64,000 nucleotides of DNA from Bog-473 sp963791455 (lineage in GTDB: Bacteria; Actinomycetota; Acidimicrobiia; Acidimicrobiales; RAAP-2). Made by a program: the position numbers and the translations under genes. Shown here in pieces: positions 16,074-24,113 of the stretch. A model generated the notes under the pieces. It was not told where the DNA came from. It worked only from the letters and a program-made list of their open reading frames with translations, and ran no database searches. How positions within the stretch are numbered: position 1 is the stretch's first letter; each line of letters begins with the position of its first letter. The stretch spans positions 682,001-746,000 of the forward strand of contig CAWBSM010000002.1 of NCBI GenBank assembly GCA_963791455.1, in the 5' to 3' direction.

Positions 16074-16490
16074 GTGAATGCTGAGCTTCAAGCCGCCAGG
16101 CTCAGATGGGCGTCTATTGCCACGGAACGGCTGACGTCCGTTACCGAAGCGGTTGCCCACCTTCGGAGGTTGTTCGAGATCGAATCGGACACGCCGCCTG
16201 TGACGGCCACAGCAGTTGCGTCAGAGCTGATCAACGTTTGCGCAGGCCTCCTCGAGTGGCTCAGTGTTTCGCACGCACCGAGAGGCTTGGGGAAGGCCGG
16301 AGGTGAGCTTGGGGCTGCGGCTGGTGTCTATCGGAACGCCGCAGTCGCCTTCCGAAGCCTGTCTGATGCAGACATGGATCAGACACAAAGTCGGTCAAAA
16401 GCCTGCGCCAAGTTGTTGGAACAGGGTGATCATCATGTCGAGACGTTCGTCGCAGCCTTGACAAAAAGGCTTGGCGAGGCGATGCCATAG
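16074..16490 (+). CDS. Hypothetical helical protein
   Basis: 138 residues, GTG start, 19 bases after the preceding gene and probably co-transcribed. The composition suggests an all-helical bundle (AAHLRRLFEIESD, VASELINVCAGLLEWLS, AKLLEQGDHHVETFVAALT). No signal peptide or membrane span. I do not recognise the family. Confidence 0.55.
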   Translation: MNAELQAARLRWASIATERLTSVTEAVAHLRRLFEIESDTPPVTATAVASELINVCAGLLEWLSVSHAPRGLGKAGGELGAAAGVYRNAAVAFRSLSDADMDQTQSRSKACAKLLEQGDHHVETFVAALTKRLGEAMP

Positions 16491-16691
16491 AAGAACGGTC
16501 TACCAGGGGAGCAGAGACCGAGCGGGTGGCTTACCGTGAACGATCGAACCGCGTCGAGGTGCCGTGCGGAACGGGTCAGGTGGGCGATCGCCTGCCGAAG
16601 ATGGTTGTGTATAAAGCCGTTCCAGATGAAACTCACACGTTCCCCGACTCGCCAGGCGATCTGGATCACCCCGACCAGTAGGCTTCATGTA

Positions 16692-17396
16692 GTGGCGCTT
16701 TCGACGCTGCCGCAGATTGACCGCTTGGTCCTTGCGACCATAACCACGGTGCCTGAATGGCATCCCCAGCACGCCACGTTCGAGCCTTTTCCGGTTCATG
16801 CTTGGCTTATTCGACATCCTGACGGGACCATCTTGGTAGACACGGGTGTCGGATTGGGCAACGAGGTCATCGACGAGTGGTACCACACACACACCACGCC
16901 GCTGCACGACGCCCTCGGCGGAGCTGGCGTCGCACCCTCCGACATCGCCGCAGTCGTCGTTTCTCATCTGCATTTCGACCACTGTGGGCAGCAGGGGGCG
17001 CTGGCTGCTCCTGTTTACGTACAGGCCACCGAGTACGAGGTAGCCCAGACGCCTGGCTATACCGTGCCCGACTGGGCGGCAATCCCAGACGACCGTTTGC
17101 AGCTCGTATATGGAGACCACCAGGAAATCGCTGCCGGGGTCCGCCTCTTGTCTACACCGGGTCATACTCCCGGCCACCAATCGGTGCTGATCGAAGCGGC
17201 GGGCAGGCGTGTCGTAATCGCAGCGCAGTGTGCCTTTCGAGCAGAAGAGCTGCGTACGGGCGAACCTGTCGCATCAAACCTCCACGATGAAACCTGGGAG
17301 GTTGCCGCAAGGGACTCCCTCCAACGTCTCCGGGCGCTGGCTCCTTTTACGGCCCATCTCAGCCACGACCCCGAGATTGTGGAAATCGTGAAATGA
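16692..17396 (+). CDS. Metallo-beta-lactamase-fold hydrolase (lactonase-like)
   Basis: About 234 residues from GTG 16692. The zinc motif is SHLHFDHCG, later metal ligands are in STPGHTPGH, and the last His is probably in HLSHDPE. The bridging Asp region reads VIAAQCAF instead of the usual Asp-containing segment. The layout (HAWLIRHPDGTILVDTG... through GHTPGHQS) is typical of the N-acyl-homoserine-lactonase/hydrolase branch. The longer frame from 16536 adds 52 basic residues unlike the family. Its 3' end overlaps antisense with the next gene's tail. Confidence 0.78.
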   Translation: MALSTLPQIDRLVLATITTVPEWHPQHATFEPFPVHAWLIRHPDGTILVDTGVGLGNEVIDEWYHTHTTPLHDALGGAGVAPSDIAAVVVSHLHFDHCGQQGALAAPVYVQATEYEVAQTPGYTVPDWAAIPDDRLQLVYGDHQEIAAGVRLLSTPGHTPGHQSVLIEAAGRRVVIAAQCAFRAEELRTGEPVASNLHDETWEVAARDSLQRLRALAPFTAHLSHDPEIVEIVK

Positions 17397-17942
17397 CCCC
17401 GACCTGGCGACAGCGGACACTCTGGAACGAACCGAAGTGTTGTCCCGAACCATGTACACAAGCTCGCCCCGCTCGTCGGTCACGCTGTGGTCCCGGTAGA
17501 ACCCGAGTTTCTCGAAGACTCGGAAGGATCGGGCGTTCCAGCCCCCCACGGTGGCCCAAAGACGCCTCCTCCCAGTAGCGAATGCGGCGTCGAGAACTGC
17601 GGAGGCGGCCTCGGTGGCATAGCCATACCCATGGAATCGCCGAAGAAGCTCATAGGCGAGTTCCGGCTCATCGAACGTGGCTCTCCCGACCAATAAGCCG
17701 CAATACCCAATGAAATCTCGCTCGGCACGGCGCTGGATGGCAAGAAATCCAAAGCCAACTGCGCGTGCCGTCACGTTCTGTTCGGCGAGGTGCTGTTCGG
17801 CTTCGGCGAGAGTGAGTTCTGTACGGCCCTCATGCTCCCCCAATAGTTGGAGATTCCAAACAGCGTCCTCTCGGGCGCGTAAGCGAAGAGACAGCCGCTC
17901 AGTCTCGATAGAGAATGACATTGGTCGGTAGGAATAAGTCAT
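17274..17942 (-). CDS. RimJ/RimL-type GNAT acetyltransferase with extended tail
   Basis: 222 residues. The N-terminal ETERLSLRLRAREDA, the acetyl-CoA loop (RFHGYGYATEAASAVLDAAF) and WNARSFRVFEKLGFYRD are typical of RimJ/RimL enzymes that acetylate protein N-termini or small molecules. The family normally ends near ELVYMVRDN (about residue 172). Here about 50 further residues are antisense to the MBL gene end and look non-native, suggesting the original stop was lost or the 3' end was replaced. Confidence 0.78.
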   Translation of the reverse strand: MTYSYRPMSFSIETERLSLRLRAREDAVWNLQLLGEHEGRTELTLAEAEQHLAEQNVTARAVGFGFLAIQRRAERDFIGYCGLLVGRATFDEPELAYELLRRFHGYGYATEAASAVLDAAFATGRRRLWATVGGWNARSFRVFEKLGFYRDHSVTDERGELVYMVRDNTSVRSRVSAVARSGSFHDFHNLGVVAEMGRKRSQRPETLEGVPCGNLPGFIVEV

Positions 17943-18354
17943 GGCTAATCAGTTCCGGCTTGCCGCTGCTTTCACCAATCAAACGTAGCGGGCGGATCTG
18001 CGTCCGAGCGGCCCACGTCAACGCCACATGGTTGCAGTGACATCGGGACGGCCCAAGGTCCCATTCGGCGACAGGGCCGGTCCACAGGATGATCGCCAGC
18101 CGAAAACGGTCGTATGTGACCCGTCCCTGTACGCCGATCGCAGTTACACCCAGACCAGGCGATGGGGGTCGGCTCGCACCTGGCCGAGCAATGATCTGAA
18201 ACTCGATATCGAGACGAAGGCCACCGATTGCGCCAGCCTCTTGTGGTCTCAGCGCTCCCAAGGAGCCGGACTGATGGGTTCTCCGGGCGACCAGGCTGAG
18301 GTCGGAGGAAGCGTCGATGGATGATTCGACAGTACGGGAACTGGGATGGACCAC
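17899..18354 (-). CDS. Unassigned ORF between two minus-strand genes
   Basis: Open for 151 codons on the minus strand between the CPT-like kinase and the GNAT gene, overlapping both ends. The middle part (LDIEFQIIARPG, GLGVTAIGVQGRVTY, EWDLGP, HVALTWAARTQIRPLRLIG) alternates strands like a small beta protein and might be a remnant of a DUF5990-like protein. This is weak. No Shine-Dalgarno site is seen, and it could be fortuitous. Confidence 0.25.
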   Translation of the reverse strand: MVHPSSRTVESSIDASSDLSLVARRTHQSGSLGALRPQEAGAIGGLRLDIEFQIIARPGASRPPSPGLGVTAIGVQGRVTYDRFRLAIILWTGPVAEWDLGPSRCHCNHVALTWAARTQIRPLRLIGESSGKPELISHDLFLPTNVILYRD

Positions 18355-18926
18355 CGCCGACCCATTGATTCGGCGATTAGGGACATTGACTCACGCAGGT
18401 CAAGGACACCCGTATCGACTTCCACGTCGTAACGAACATCGACGTGTACCGACTCCGCTTGATGACGTGCAATGCCCGGCAGTCGGCTTTGTCGTCTGGA
18501 CTCACGTTCTGCAGCGATCGCTGGAGCGCACCGCACGCCTACCCACAGCACATCCAACCCTTGGAGCGCATTGCTCCACCGTTGTTGATCGGCGATCCCA
18601 TCAAGTGTCAGATCGTCGAGCAGCACATTGACGCCACTGCGGGCAAGAGCGGCCACTGCGGACTGGAATCCCGCATATAGCGTCATGAACAGATCCCCTC
18701 GAACGATCACGCCTTCGTGCACCGTTAGACCCTTGGCATTGTTGATCATCCTGGGAGGCAACGTCCAAATCAAGAGATCGATGCCGAGGAGCAGCCAGGT
18801 ATCGGACAGCGCCGATTGGAGACCTCGCCCCAGGGTCGTCTTGCCGGCACTCGATCCGCCATTGAGAATCATCACTCGGCCGGGCTGGTTATCGCTTTCC
18901 GTCACCATGAGATCGTTGTTCACCAT
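18249..18926 (-). CDS. Chloramphenicol-phosphotransferase-like P-loop kinase
   Basis: 225 residues. Walker A is GGSSAGKTT (family signature GxSSxGK(S/T)). The rest follows CPT-like proteins: WLLLGIDLLIW, VNVLLDDLTLDG (a catalytic Asp region) and LWVGVRCAPAIAAERESRR. Members phosphorylate chloramphenicol or unknown small molecules. Two in-frame ATGs (18926 and 18908) lie in a tandem 18-base duplication covering the first six codons. Confidence 0.78.
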   Translation of the reverse strand: MVNNDLMVTESDNQPGRVMILNGGSSAGKTTLGRGLQSALSDTWLLLGIDLLIWTLPPRMINNAKGLTVHEGVIVRGDLFMTLYAGFQSAVAALARSGVNVLLDDLTLDGIADQQRWSNALQGLDVLWVGVRCAPAIAAERESRRQSRLPGIARHQAESVHVDVRYDVEVDTGVLDLRESMSLIAESMGRRWSIPVPVLSNHPSTLPPTSAWSPGEPISPAPWER

Positions 18927-18938
18927 GAGATCGTTGTC
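18903..18938. repeat. Tandem 18-bp duplication over the start of the kinase gene
   Basis: CACCATGAGATCGTTGTT at 18903-18920 is repeated as CACCATGAGATCGTTGTC at 18921-18938. It duplicates the start codon and its surroundings in frame, giving two alternative starts six codons apart. Confidence 0.85.
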
Positions 18939-18978
18939 TTCTCATGGAGCGGGCCGGTTCCGTGAAACGCAGAAGCAG

Positions 18979-19512
18979 TCACATCGCTCCGAGTCGAGTG
19001 AGCGCCTCCTCATAGCGAGAGATTCGCTCGGTGGTTTGGCTTGATTCAGGCAAACGACGGCTATTTGCCAGGTTGTGCCGGAGGTCGATGATCTTCACTC
19101 GTCGTGCAACATCGTTTGCAGAGAGGCGCTCGATGTAGTCGGCGTAGACCTCGTTGGGTCGGTGTGTCAGGCAGTCGATTGCCGTAACGACAACAGGCGG
19201 GAACCCTCGATCCGCCAAATCACGAATGTGACAGTCGGTGTCTTCGACCACGTCGTGTAGGACTGCAGCCATCTGATCGACAGGATCGGCGAACTCGATC
19301 ATCACCCGTAGCGGATGAAGTATGTATGGTTCTGCTTCCGGTGACGGGTAACGCTGGCCTCGATGGGCCTGCGCAGCGAGGGTTATCGCATCTTCGACCG
19401 AAGCAGTAGATGGCTTCACCTCGGCAACGATACGTCGAGAAAGCTCCGACCCGGCGGTTTGAATACCCAACGCTCTGTCTCTCAGTATTTCTTCGCCGTA
19501 CGATTGAGCCAT
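18979..19512 (-). CDS. Stand-alone HD-domain protein resembling the (p)ppGpp hydrolase domain
   Basis: About 177 residues from ATG 19512. The His and HD positions of the RelA/SpoT-type hydrolase are present: AAQAHRGQRYP, YILHPLRVM, AAVLHDVVEDTD and later KIIDLRHNLAN. There is no synthetase or TGS/ACT domain, as in small alarmone hydrolases. The likely role is hydrolysis of ppGpp or a related nucleotide. The start codon shares the CATG bases with the divergent methyltransferase ATG (19511), so the two are probably co-controlled. A longer frame from 19548 would overlap more. Confidence 0.75.
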   Translation of the reverse strand: MAQSYGEEILRDRALGIQTAGSELSRRIVAEVKPSTASVEDAITLAAQAHRGQRYPSPEAEPYILHPLRVMIEFADPVDQMAAVLHDVVEDTDCHIRDLADRGFPPVVVTAIDCLTHRPNEVYADYIERLSANDVARRVKIIDLRHNLANSRRLPESSQTTERISRYEEALTRLGAM

Positions 19513-20320
19513 GGAGTTCAGCCCTCCAAAAGGCAAGGGCGGCGGCACGGTGTTTGATCGTGCCGCCCCCAGTTACGGCCGAGTCGGCCCTGACTTCTTC
19601 TCTGATCTTGGAGATCTCCTCGTGGAACACGCCAACGTTCCGGCCGGTTCAAGGATGATCGACATTGGCGCCGGAACCGGCGCCGTGAGTCTGGCTGCCT
19701 CCCACCGACTGGGATCGAGTGGTTCGGTGTTAGCCGTCGATCTCGCCCCTGGAATGCTTGCTCAACTTTGGCAGCGACTTCATGGGAGTACGCGTACATC
19801 CTTGATGACGGCCGTAATGGATGCGGCACGTCTTGGTGTAGGAAGCGGCCATTTCGATGTGGCCCTGTCGGGCATTGCTCTCCAATCGATGTTGCACCCA
19901 CGAGCGGCGGTGTTGGAGATGTGCCGGGTGGTGCGTTCTGGGGGAGCATTTGGAATCTCGATATCCAAGGGATGGTGGTGGGAGGAAGATCCACGGTGGA
20001 ACTGGCATGCGACGCTGCTTGACGGACTTGGCGTTGTATTCGAAGATGCGCCGCCTTCATCTGGCGAACAGTTCGTAGACCAACTGCTGTTCGACATGCC
20101 ACTGTCCCGAGTAGAGCGTTCCCGAGAAGTATTGGAGTTTGAGTTTGAGGACGCCGAGACCTTTTGGACATGGTGCTGGTCTCATGGATGGCGTGGGGTG
20201 ATGGAACGACTCACTGCGGAACAACTAGACGGTTATCGCAAGGGCATTTGTGAGTCCATCGGTGATGGCCCAATGCCTGGTCAACTTGTAGCGAATCTAG
20301 CGACCGCTGTCCGCAGATAG
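19511..20320 (+). CDS. Class I SAM-dependent methyltransferase
   Basis: 269 residues. Motif I is MIDIGAGTGAVSL, followed by the acidic residue in VLAVDLAPGM, motif II-like FDVALSGIALQS and the post-motif LEMCRVVRSGGAFGIS. It resembles ubiE-type small-molecule methyltransferases. The substrate is unknown. It is divergent from the HD hydrolase gene, sharing start-codon bases. Confidence 0.82.
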   Translation: MEFSPPKGKGGGTVFDRAAPSYGRVGPDFFSDLGDLLVEHANVPAGSRMIDIGAGTGAVSLAASHRLGSSGSVLAVDLAPGMLAQLWQRLHGSTRTSLMTAVMDAARLGVGSGHFDVALSGIALQSMLHPRAAVLEMCRVVRSGGAFGISISKGWWWEEDPRWNWHATLLDGLGVVFEDAPPSSGEQFVDQLLFDMPLSRVERSREVLEFEFEDAETFWTWCWSHGWRGVMERLTAEQLDGYRKGICESIGDGPMPGQLVANLATAVRR

Positions 20321-20432
20321 TGCAGGTCACTTGTGGACATAACCGGCGACGTACGGGGCACTCCCGAGGCGTGATCGCTCGTGGTGATTGTCGGTACTCG
20401 GCCAAGCCCCGGGGCCACGCAGTAGCGACGGA

Positions 20433-21044
20433 TCAGGTCGAGGTTCTGCAGGGTCCAGCGAAGAGCGAGAGAACGATGCGGCTCGTCTTGCGCTGCCCAT
20501 TGACACGCACGTCGAGGGGAACGCAGCCCCGTCGTCGACCATCGGTGAACCGGAAGCTCTGAGGAAAAAATCCACGCTTGTGCAAACAGGCCCGGTACGT
20601 GACCGACTGGCTCCCTTGGGGCGGTGACCACGGATTCTGTTGCACGACGTAGGACCGAGCGCCACGGGCGATCGTCATGGTCACCGTGGCTCCAGGATCG
20701 ACAACCGGAGGAAGCTTGTACCCGGTGAGTTGAGCCCCTCGACTCGAGGACGGCGGATTCATGGTGACCAGCCGGCGGGCCTGAGGGAAATACCCCGGGC
20801 CGAATCCGATGTCATGTGGCCCGATGGGGGGCAGAGTGCCGGTGAACTGCGTCGCTTCTTCTGCACAGGTCAGGAGTTGGGGGTGCGTAGGAGTGCCAAC
20901 AGTGAGGGACCCGCTGGCATCCGAAACGCCACAGAGGCCATAGACGAGGACGAGAACCGTGGCGGCAGCCCCGCCTTGCCACCATCGGCGTCGGTGAAGG
21001 CTCGCTCCCACATGACCATGATGGCCTGTCCACGATCCAACCAT
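20433..21044 (-). CDS. Secreted hypothetical protein, DUF4232-like
   Basis: 203 residues. After a basic N-terminus there is a hydrophobic segment (GGAAATVLVLVYGLCGVSDA) likely to be a signal sequence or membrane anchor. The rest has the Thr/Gly/Pro-rich look of actinobacterial secreted DUF4232 proteins: a C-x-n GYKLPPVVDPGATVTMTIARGA segment and two late Cys. I offer DUF4232 only tentatively. Confidence 0.6.
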   Translation of the reverse strand: MVGSWTGHHGHVGASLHRRRWWQGGAAATVLVLVYGLCGVSDASGSLTVGTPTHPQLLTCAEEATQFTGTLPPIGPHDIGFGPGYFPQARRLVTMNPPSSSRGAQLTGYKLPPVVDPGATVTMTIARGARSYVVQQNPWSPPQGSQSVTYRACLHKRGFFPQSFRFTDGRRRGCVPLDVRVNGQRKTSRIVLSLFAGPCRTST

Positions 21045-21199
21045 GACCTGCCCTCACGGTGCCGGTAGGCGACAGGGACGAACTGGTGAGCGCCTGCCGA
21101 AACGGTTGTATTTTGCCCGTCCGCATATATGGCAATTGCAGCTACCCCCAGGACCCGGCGGTCGGGGTCGAGTCGTGTGGGTCACTCAGGCGGTTCGAC

Positions 21200-21937
21200 T
21201 TATGCGAGAGCCGTGATGGCCTCGTCGTGAGCTATCCCGTTTGTGAACAAAGCGGGTCGTACGCCCCCAAGAACCGTCGAGGCGTCCAGGTAGCTAAATC
21301 GACCTCCGGCGGCTTGGATGATGGCGGCAAAGCCGGCGAAGTCCCAGGCTGCCCCTTCCAGTTGTAGGGACACCTCGATCTGTCCTTCCATAACCATCAG
21401 GACGGCATGCGGATCCGGGGCGATGTAGTCGCCAATGGTCTGAAGTCCGGAAGCCAGCCGATGCCAGTCTTCACTGACTGCATCGAGTGGTGGATGACAG
21501 CTCCACTTCACTCGATTCCGGTTATCGGCGGTTGAAACTGTCAAGGGCCTCTTGCCGGACTTGTTACTGCTCGTCCAGGCTCCCTGGCCGATCGCACTCC
21601 ACCAACGTCTGCCCAGTGCGGGCGCACTCGCAACTCCGACGGCGAGGTCGCCATCAAGTTGAAGCGCAATCTGAGTTCCCCAGGCTCTTCCGCCTGTGAT
21701 GAAGACCCCGGTGCCGTCGATCGGATCCACTATCCAACAAGTCGATGCGTCTCCCGATTGGCCGCCCTCCTCCCCTAGAAAGCCATCGCCTGGACGATGT
21801 CGAGCCAAGACACGGCGCACTTCATCCTCAATCGCTACTTCAGTGCGGACCGTTGGCGTGCCGTCCGGTTTGGTCGAATGCTGGAAGGACCCTGCCATAA
21901 AGGCATCCATACTCATCCTATCGGCCAAATCAGCCAA
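21200..21937 (-). CDS. Inositol-monophosphatase-family phosphatase (HisN-like)
   Basis: 245 residues. Metal-site motifs are GFLGEEGG (Glu-Glu), WIVDPIDGTGVF (Asp-Pro-Ile-Asp-Gly-Thr) and the distal Asp in GAAWDFAGFA. These are the Mg-dependent phosphatases of inositol phosphate, histidinol phosphate or PAP. The N-terminus MADLADRMSMDAF lacks about a dozen residues compared with many members. The adjoining ISAzo13-like element starts within 35 bases, so a small 5' loss is possible. Confidence 0.82.
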   Translation of the reverse strand: MADLADRMSMDAFMAGSFQHSTKPDGTPTVRTEVAIEDEVRRVLARHRPGDGFLGEEGGQSGDASTCWIVDPIDGTGVFITGGRAWGTQIALQLDGDLAVGVASAPALGRRWWSAIGQGAWTSSNKSGKRPLTVSTADNRNRVKWSCHPPLDAVSEDWHRLASGLQTIGDYIAPDPHAVLMVMEGQIEVSLQLEGAAWDFAGFAAIIQAAGGRFSYLDASTVLGGVRPALFTNGIAHDEAITALA

Positions 21938-21970
21938 GCTAAGGGCCCGCCGCGGGATAGGTCGCGCGAT

Positions 21971-23176
21971 TCACGCAGCGATGCTGTAGTTCCACTCGCC
22001 GTGCCAGTCGTGGGGTCGTAGCGGGATGGTCGCGTAGTCACGGTCGCTGATCTTCACTCCGGTGGGATACCAGTTCGGGTCATAGCCGCACTGAACGGTG
22101 AGACCGGTCTTGGTCTTGGTGGCCGCGATGAGCTCGACGATGGTGCGAAGGTCGGTCAGTGATCGGCCCCTCCAGTTGAGCGAGATGAAGCTGAAGAGAC
22201 GGTGCTCGATCTTGTTCCACTTCGACGTCCCGGGCGGATAGTGGCAGACCGTGATGTTCAAACCAGTCTCGATGGCGAGCTGAGCCAGGTGGTACTTGAA
22301 GGCCCGGACCCTTGGACCGTTGGAGCCGCCCGCATCGGCAGTGATCAGCAAGGTGGAGGCCTCGGGAAAACGGGCCCGGCCCATCTGGTCCCACCAGCGG
22401 CGTATCGACTCGACGGCGAACTCGGCGGTGTCCGCGGTGTCGCCGACCGATACCCAACCCTCGTCGTTGCCAAGGTCGTAGACCCCATAGGGAATGGCCT
22501 TGGCGAACTCACCGAGGGCCCGATCGGCGAAGTCGTGCACGTTCACTCGGATGGGCTCGCCGGCCGGTTGCCATTCGCGCCCCCCATTGGCGTAGTTGCC
22601 GATCAGTTCCTTCTTCTTGGTGTCCACGCTGATGACCGGCTCACCGAGCTTGAGTCGAGCGCTCACCAGCTTGTTGATGTAGCCGAACTGGCCGTCACGG
22701 TCGGGGTGCGACGTACCCTCGTTCTGCTTGGCCGGCGCCTGGAGGCTGTAGCCCATCTGGTGGAGCAACCTGCGCACCAACTCCGCCGAGGCCCGATACC
22801 CCTGGGCCTGAAGGTCAGCGGCCAGCTCGTAGGTCGATTTCAGCGTCCAGCGCAGCGCCGACATCGGCGTTCCACGTGTCGAGGGATGGACCAGCTCGTC
22901 GAGCGCTTCAGCCAGGCCGGGCTGCTTGTCGGTCGCCGGCTTGTCTCCTCCGCCGACGGCGCGTTGACGATCAGTTGGCTCGACCCCGGCGCGTATTTCG
23001 GCAACCGACTTGTAGATCGTCGAAGAACTCATCCCCGACGCCTCGACCACGCGAGCCTGGCCCCCTCGACCCAAGGCCACCGCCATGGCGCCCGTCACTA
23101 CACGCGTCTGCAGCTCGTTCAAATGCGGCAGCACCGTGTCGAAGAACCCGGCCAGTTCCTCAGGCGACAGCTCCAC
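21971..23176 (-). CDS. ISAzo13-family transposase
   Basis: 401 residues. Catalytic segments are PVISVDTKKKELIGN, LLITADAGGSNG and GTSKWNKIEHRLFSFIS, giving the Asp-Asp-Glu triad of ISAzo13-type transposases; N-terminal HTH-like region GMSSSTIYKSVAEIRAG. The end HDWHGEWNYSI is typical. Possible ends are AT-rich ATAGGT blocks near 21958 and 23203, but no convincing inverted repeat was seen. Its right end abuts the truncated IS630 gene. Confidence 0.85.
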   Translation of the reverse strand: MELSPEELAGFFDTVLPHLNELQTRVVTGAMAVALGRGGQARVVEASGMSSSTIYKSVAEIRAGVEPTDRQRAVGGGDKPATDKQPGLAEALDELVHPSTRGTPMSALRWTLKSTYELAADLQAQGYRASAELVRRLLHQMGYSLQAPAKQNEGTSHPDRDGQFGYINKLVSARLKLGEPVISVDTKKKELIGNYANGGREWQPAGEPIRVNVHDFADRALGEFAKAIPYGVYDLGNDEGWVSVGDTADTAEFAVESIRRWWDQMGRARFPEASTLLITADAGGSNGPRVRAFKYHLAQLAIETGLNITVCHYPPGTSKWNKIEHRLFSFISLNWRGRSLTDLRTIVELIAATKTKTGLTVQCGYDPNWYPTGVKISDRDYATIPLRPHDWHGEWNYSIAA

Positions 23177-23207
23177 ACGAAGAGGCTACTACCTCGCGAG
23201 TTAACCT

Positions 23208-24110
23208 ATGGTGGATCCTAAGGGCGAGTTGAAGGTCGGAACGGACATCCCTCACAGCCACAAGTCTCGCTCCTCATCGGCAGCCGTGTTCAGTCCCGGC
23301 GCAGTCGAGTCCCTGATCGTCGCCACCTTGGAACAGACGCCCACCGACGCTACGCACTGGTCGACGCGCTCGATGGCCCAGGCGACCGGCATGAGCCAAT
23401 CTGCGGTGAGCCGCATCTGGCGGGCCTTCGGGCTCAAGCCACACCTGGTCGACTCCTTCAAGCTCTCGCCCGATCCCCAGTTCGTGGAAAAGGTGCGTGA
23501 TGTGGTGGGCCTTTACCTCAACCCGCCCGAAGGCGCCTTGGTGCTGTGCGTGGACGAGAAGACCCAGATCCAAGCCTTGGACCGCACCGCACCGGTGCTC
23601 CCTCTTCGACCAGGGCTCGCCGAGCGACGCACCCACGACTACGTGCGAGGCGGCACCACCAATCTCTACGCCGCCCTCGACATTGCCTCGGGCCAGGTCA
23701 TTGCCGACATGACCGAACGCCATCGCGCCCTTGAGTTCAGAGCGTTCTTGAACCTGATCAACCGAAGCGTGCCCGAAGATCTCGACGTCCACGTGGTGGT
23801 CGACAACTCCTCGACGCACAAGACACCCGAGATCCATCGCTGGCTGCTGCGCCATCCGCGCTTCACGCTGCACTTCACGCCCACCTACAGCTCATGGATG
23901 AACCTGGTCGAGCGCTGGTTCGCCGAGCTGATCACCAAATGGTTGCGACGCGGCACCCATCGCAACACCAAAGAACTCGAGGCGTCGATCAATCACTGGA
24001 TCGAATCGTGGAACGACGAACCGAAGCCATTCGTCTGGCACAAGAGCGCCGACGAGATCCTCGACACGCTGGCTACATATTGCGCGCGGATCTCTGACTC
24101 ACGACACTAG
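23208..24110 (+). CDS. IS630-family transposase, 5' part missing
   Basis: 300 residues covering the C-terminal part of an IS630/Tc1-type transposase: HWSTRSMAQATGMSQSAVSRIW (linker HTH), VLCVDEKTQIQALDR (Asp-Glu), HVVVDNSSTHKTPEI (Asp) and TYSSWMNLVERWF (Glu). The first DNA-binding domain, about 70-100 residues, is absent. The ORF begins right where the ISAzo13-like element ends, suggesting that insertion or a deletion removed the 5' end. It ends four bases before the attR repeat and is probably inactive. Confidence 0.8.
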   Translation: MVDPKGELKVGTDIPHSHKSRSSSAAVFSPGAVESLIVATLEQTPTDATHWSTRSMAQATGMSQSAVSRIWRAFGLKPHLVDSFKLSPDPQFVEKVRDVVGLYLNPPEGALVLCVDEKTQIQALDRTAPVLPLRPGLAERRTHDYVRGGTTNLYAALDIASGQVIADMTERHRALEFRAFLNLINRSVPEDLDVHVVVDNSSTHKTPEIHRWLLRHPRFTLHFTPTYSSWMNLVERWFAELITKWLRRGTHRNTKELEASINHWIESWNDEPKPFVWHKSADEILDTLATYCARISDSRH

Positions 24111-24113
24111 GTC

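Larger units (their letters stand above)
4318..24113. mobile_element. Genomic island inserted at the 3' end of ssrA (about 19.8 kb)
   Basis: Bounded on the left by the intact ssrA 3' end (4296-4317) and on the right by a second copy of those 22 bases plus about 80 bases of flank (24114-24215). This is the standard signature of an element recombined into ssrA. The interior is visibly less GC-rich than the flanks in its cargo genes and contains IS481-, IS3-, ISAzo13- and IS630-type transposases and decayed ones. Cargo genes are mostly single enzymes in mixed orientation. No tyrosine or serine recombinase, excisionase, relaxase or phage gene is seen, so it may be an immobilised remnant. The boundaries follow from the repeat; the mechanism is inference. 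Confidence 0.75.

Noticed and set aside
9679..21937. Cargo array as a chromosomal integron with attC sites
   Set aside because: Gene content resembles cassettes, but orientations are mixed, no integrase is present and no GTTRRRY-type paired attC structures were seen between genes.
22202..23221. 339-codon plus-strand ORF
   Set aside because: Antisense of the ISAzo13 transposase; high-GC mirror frame.
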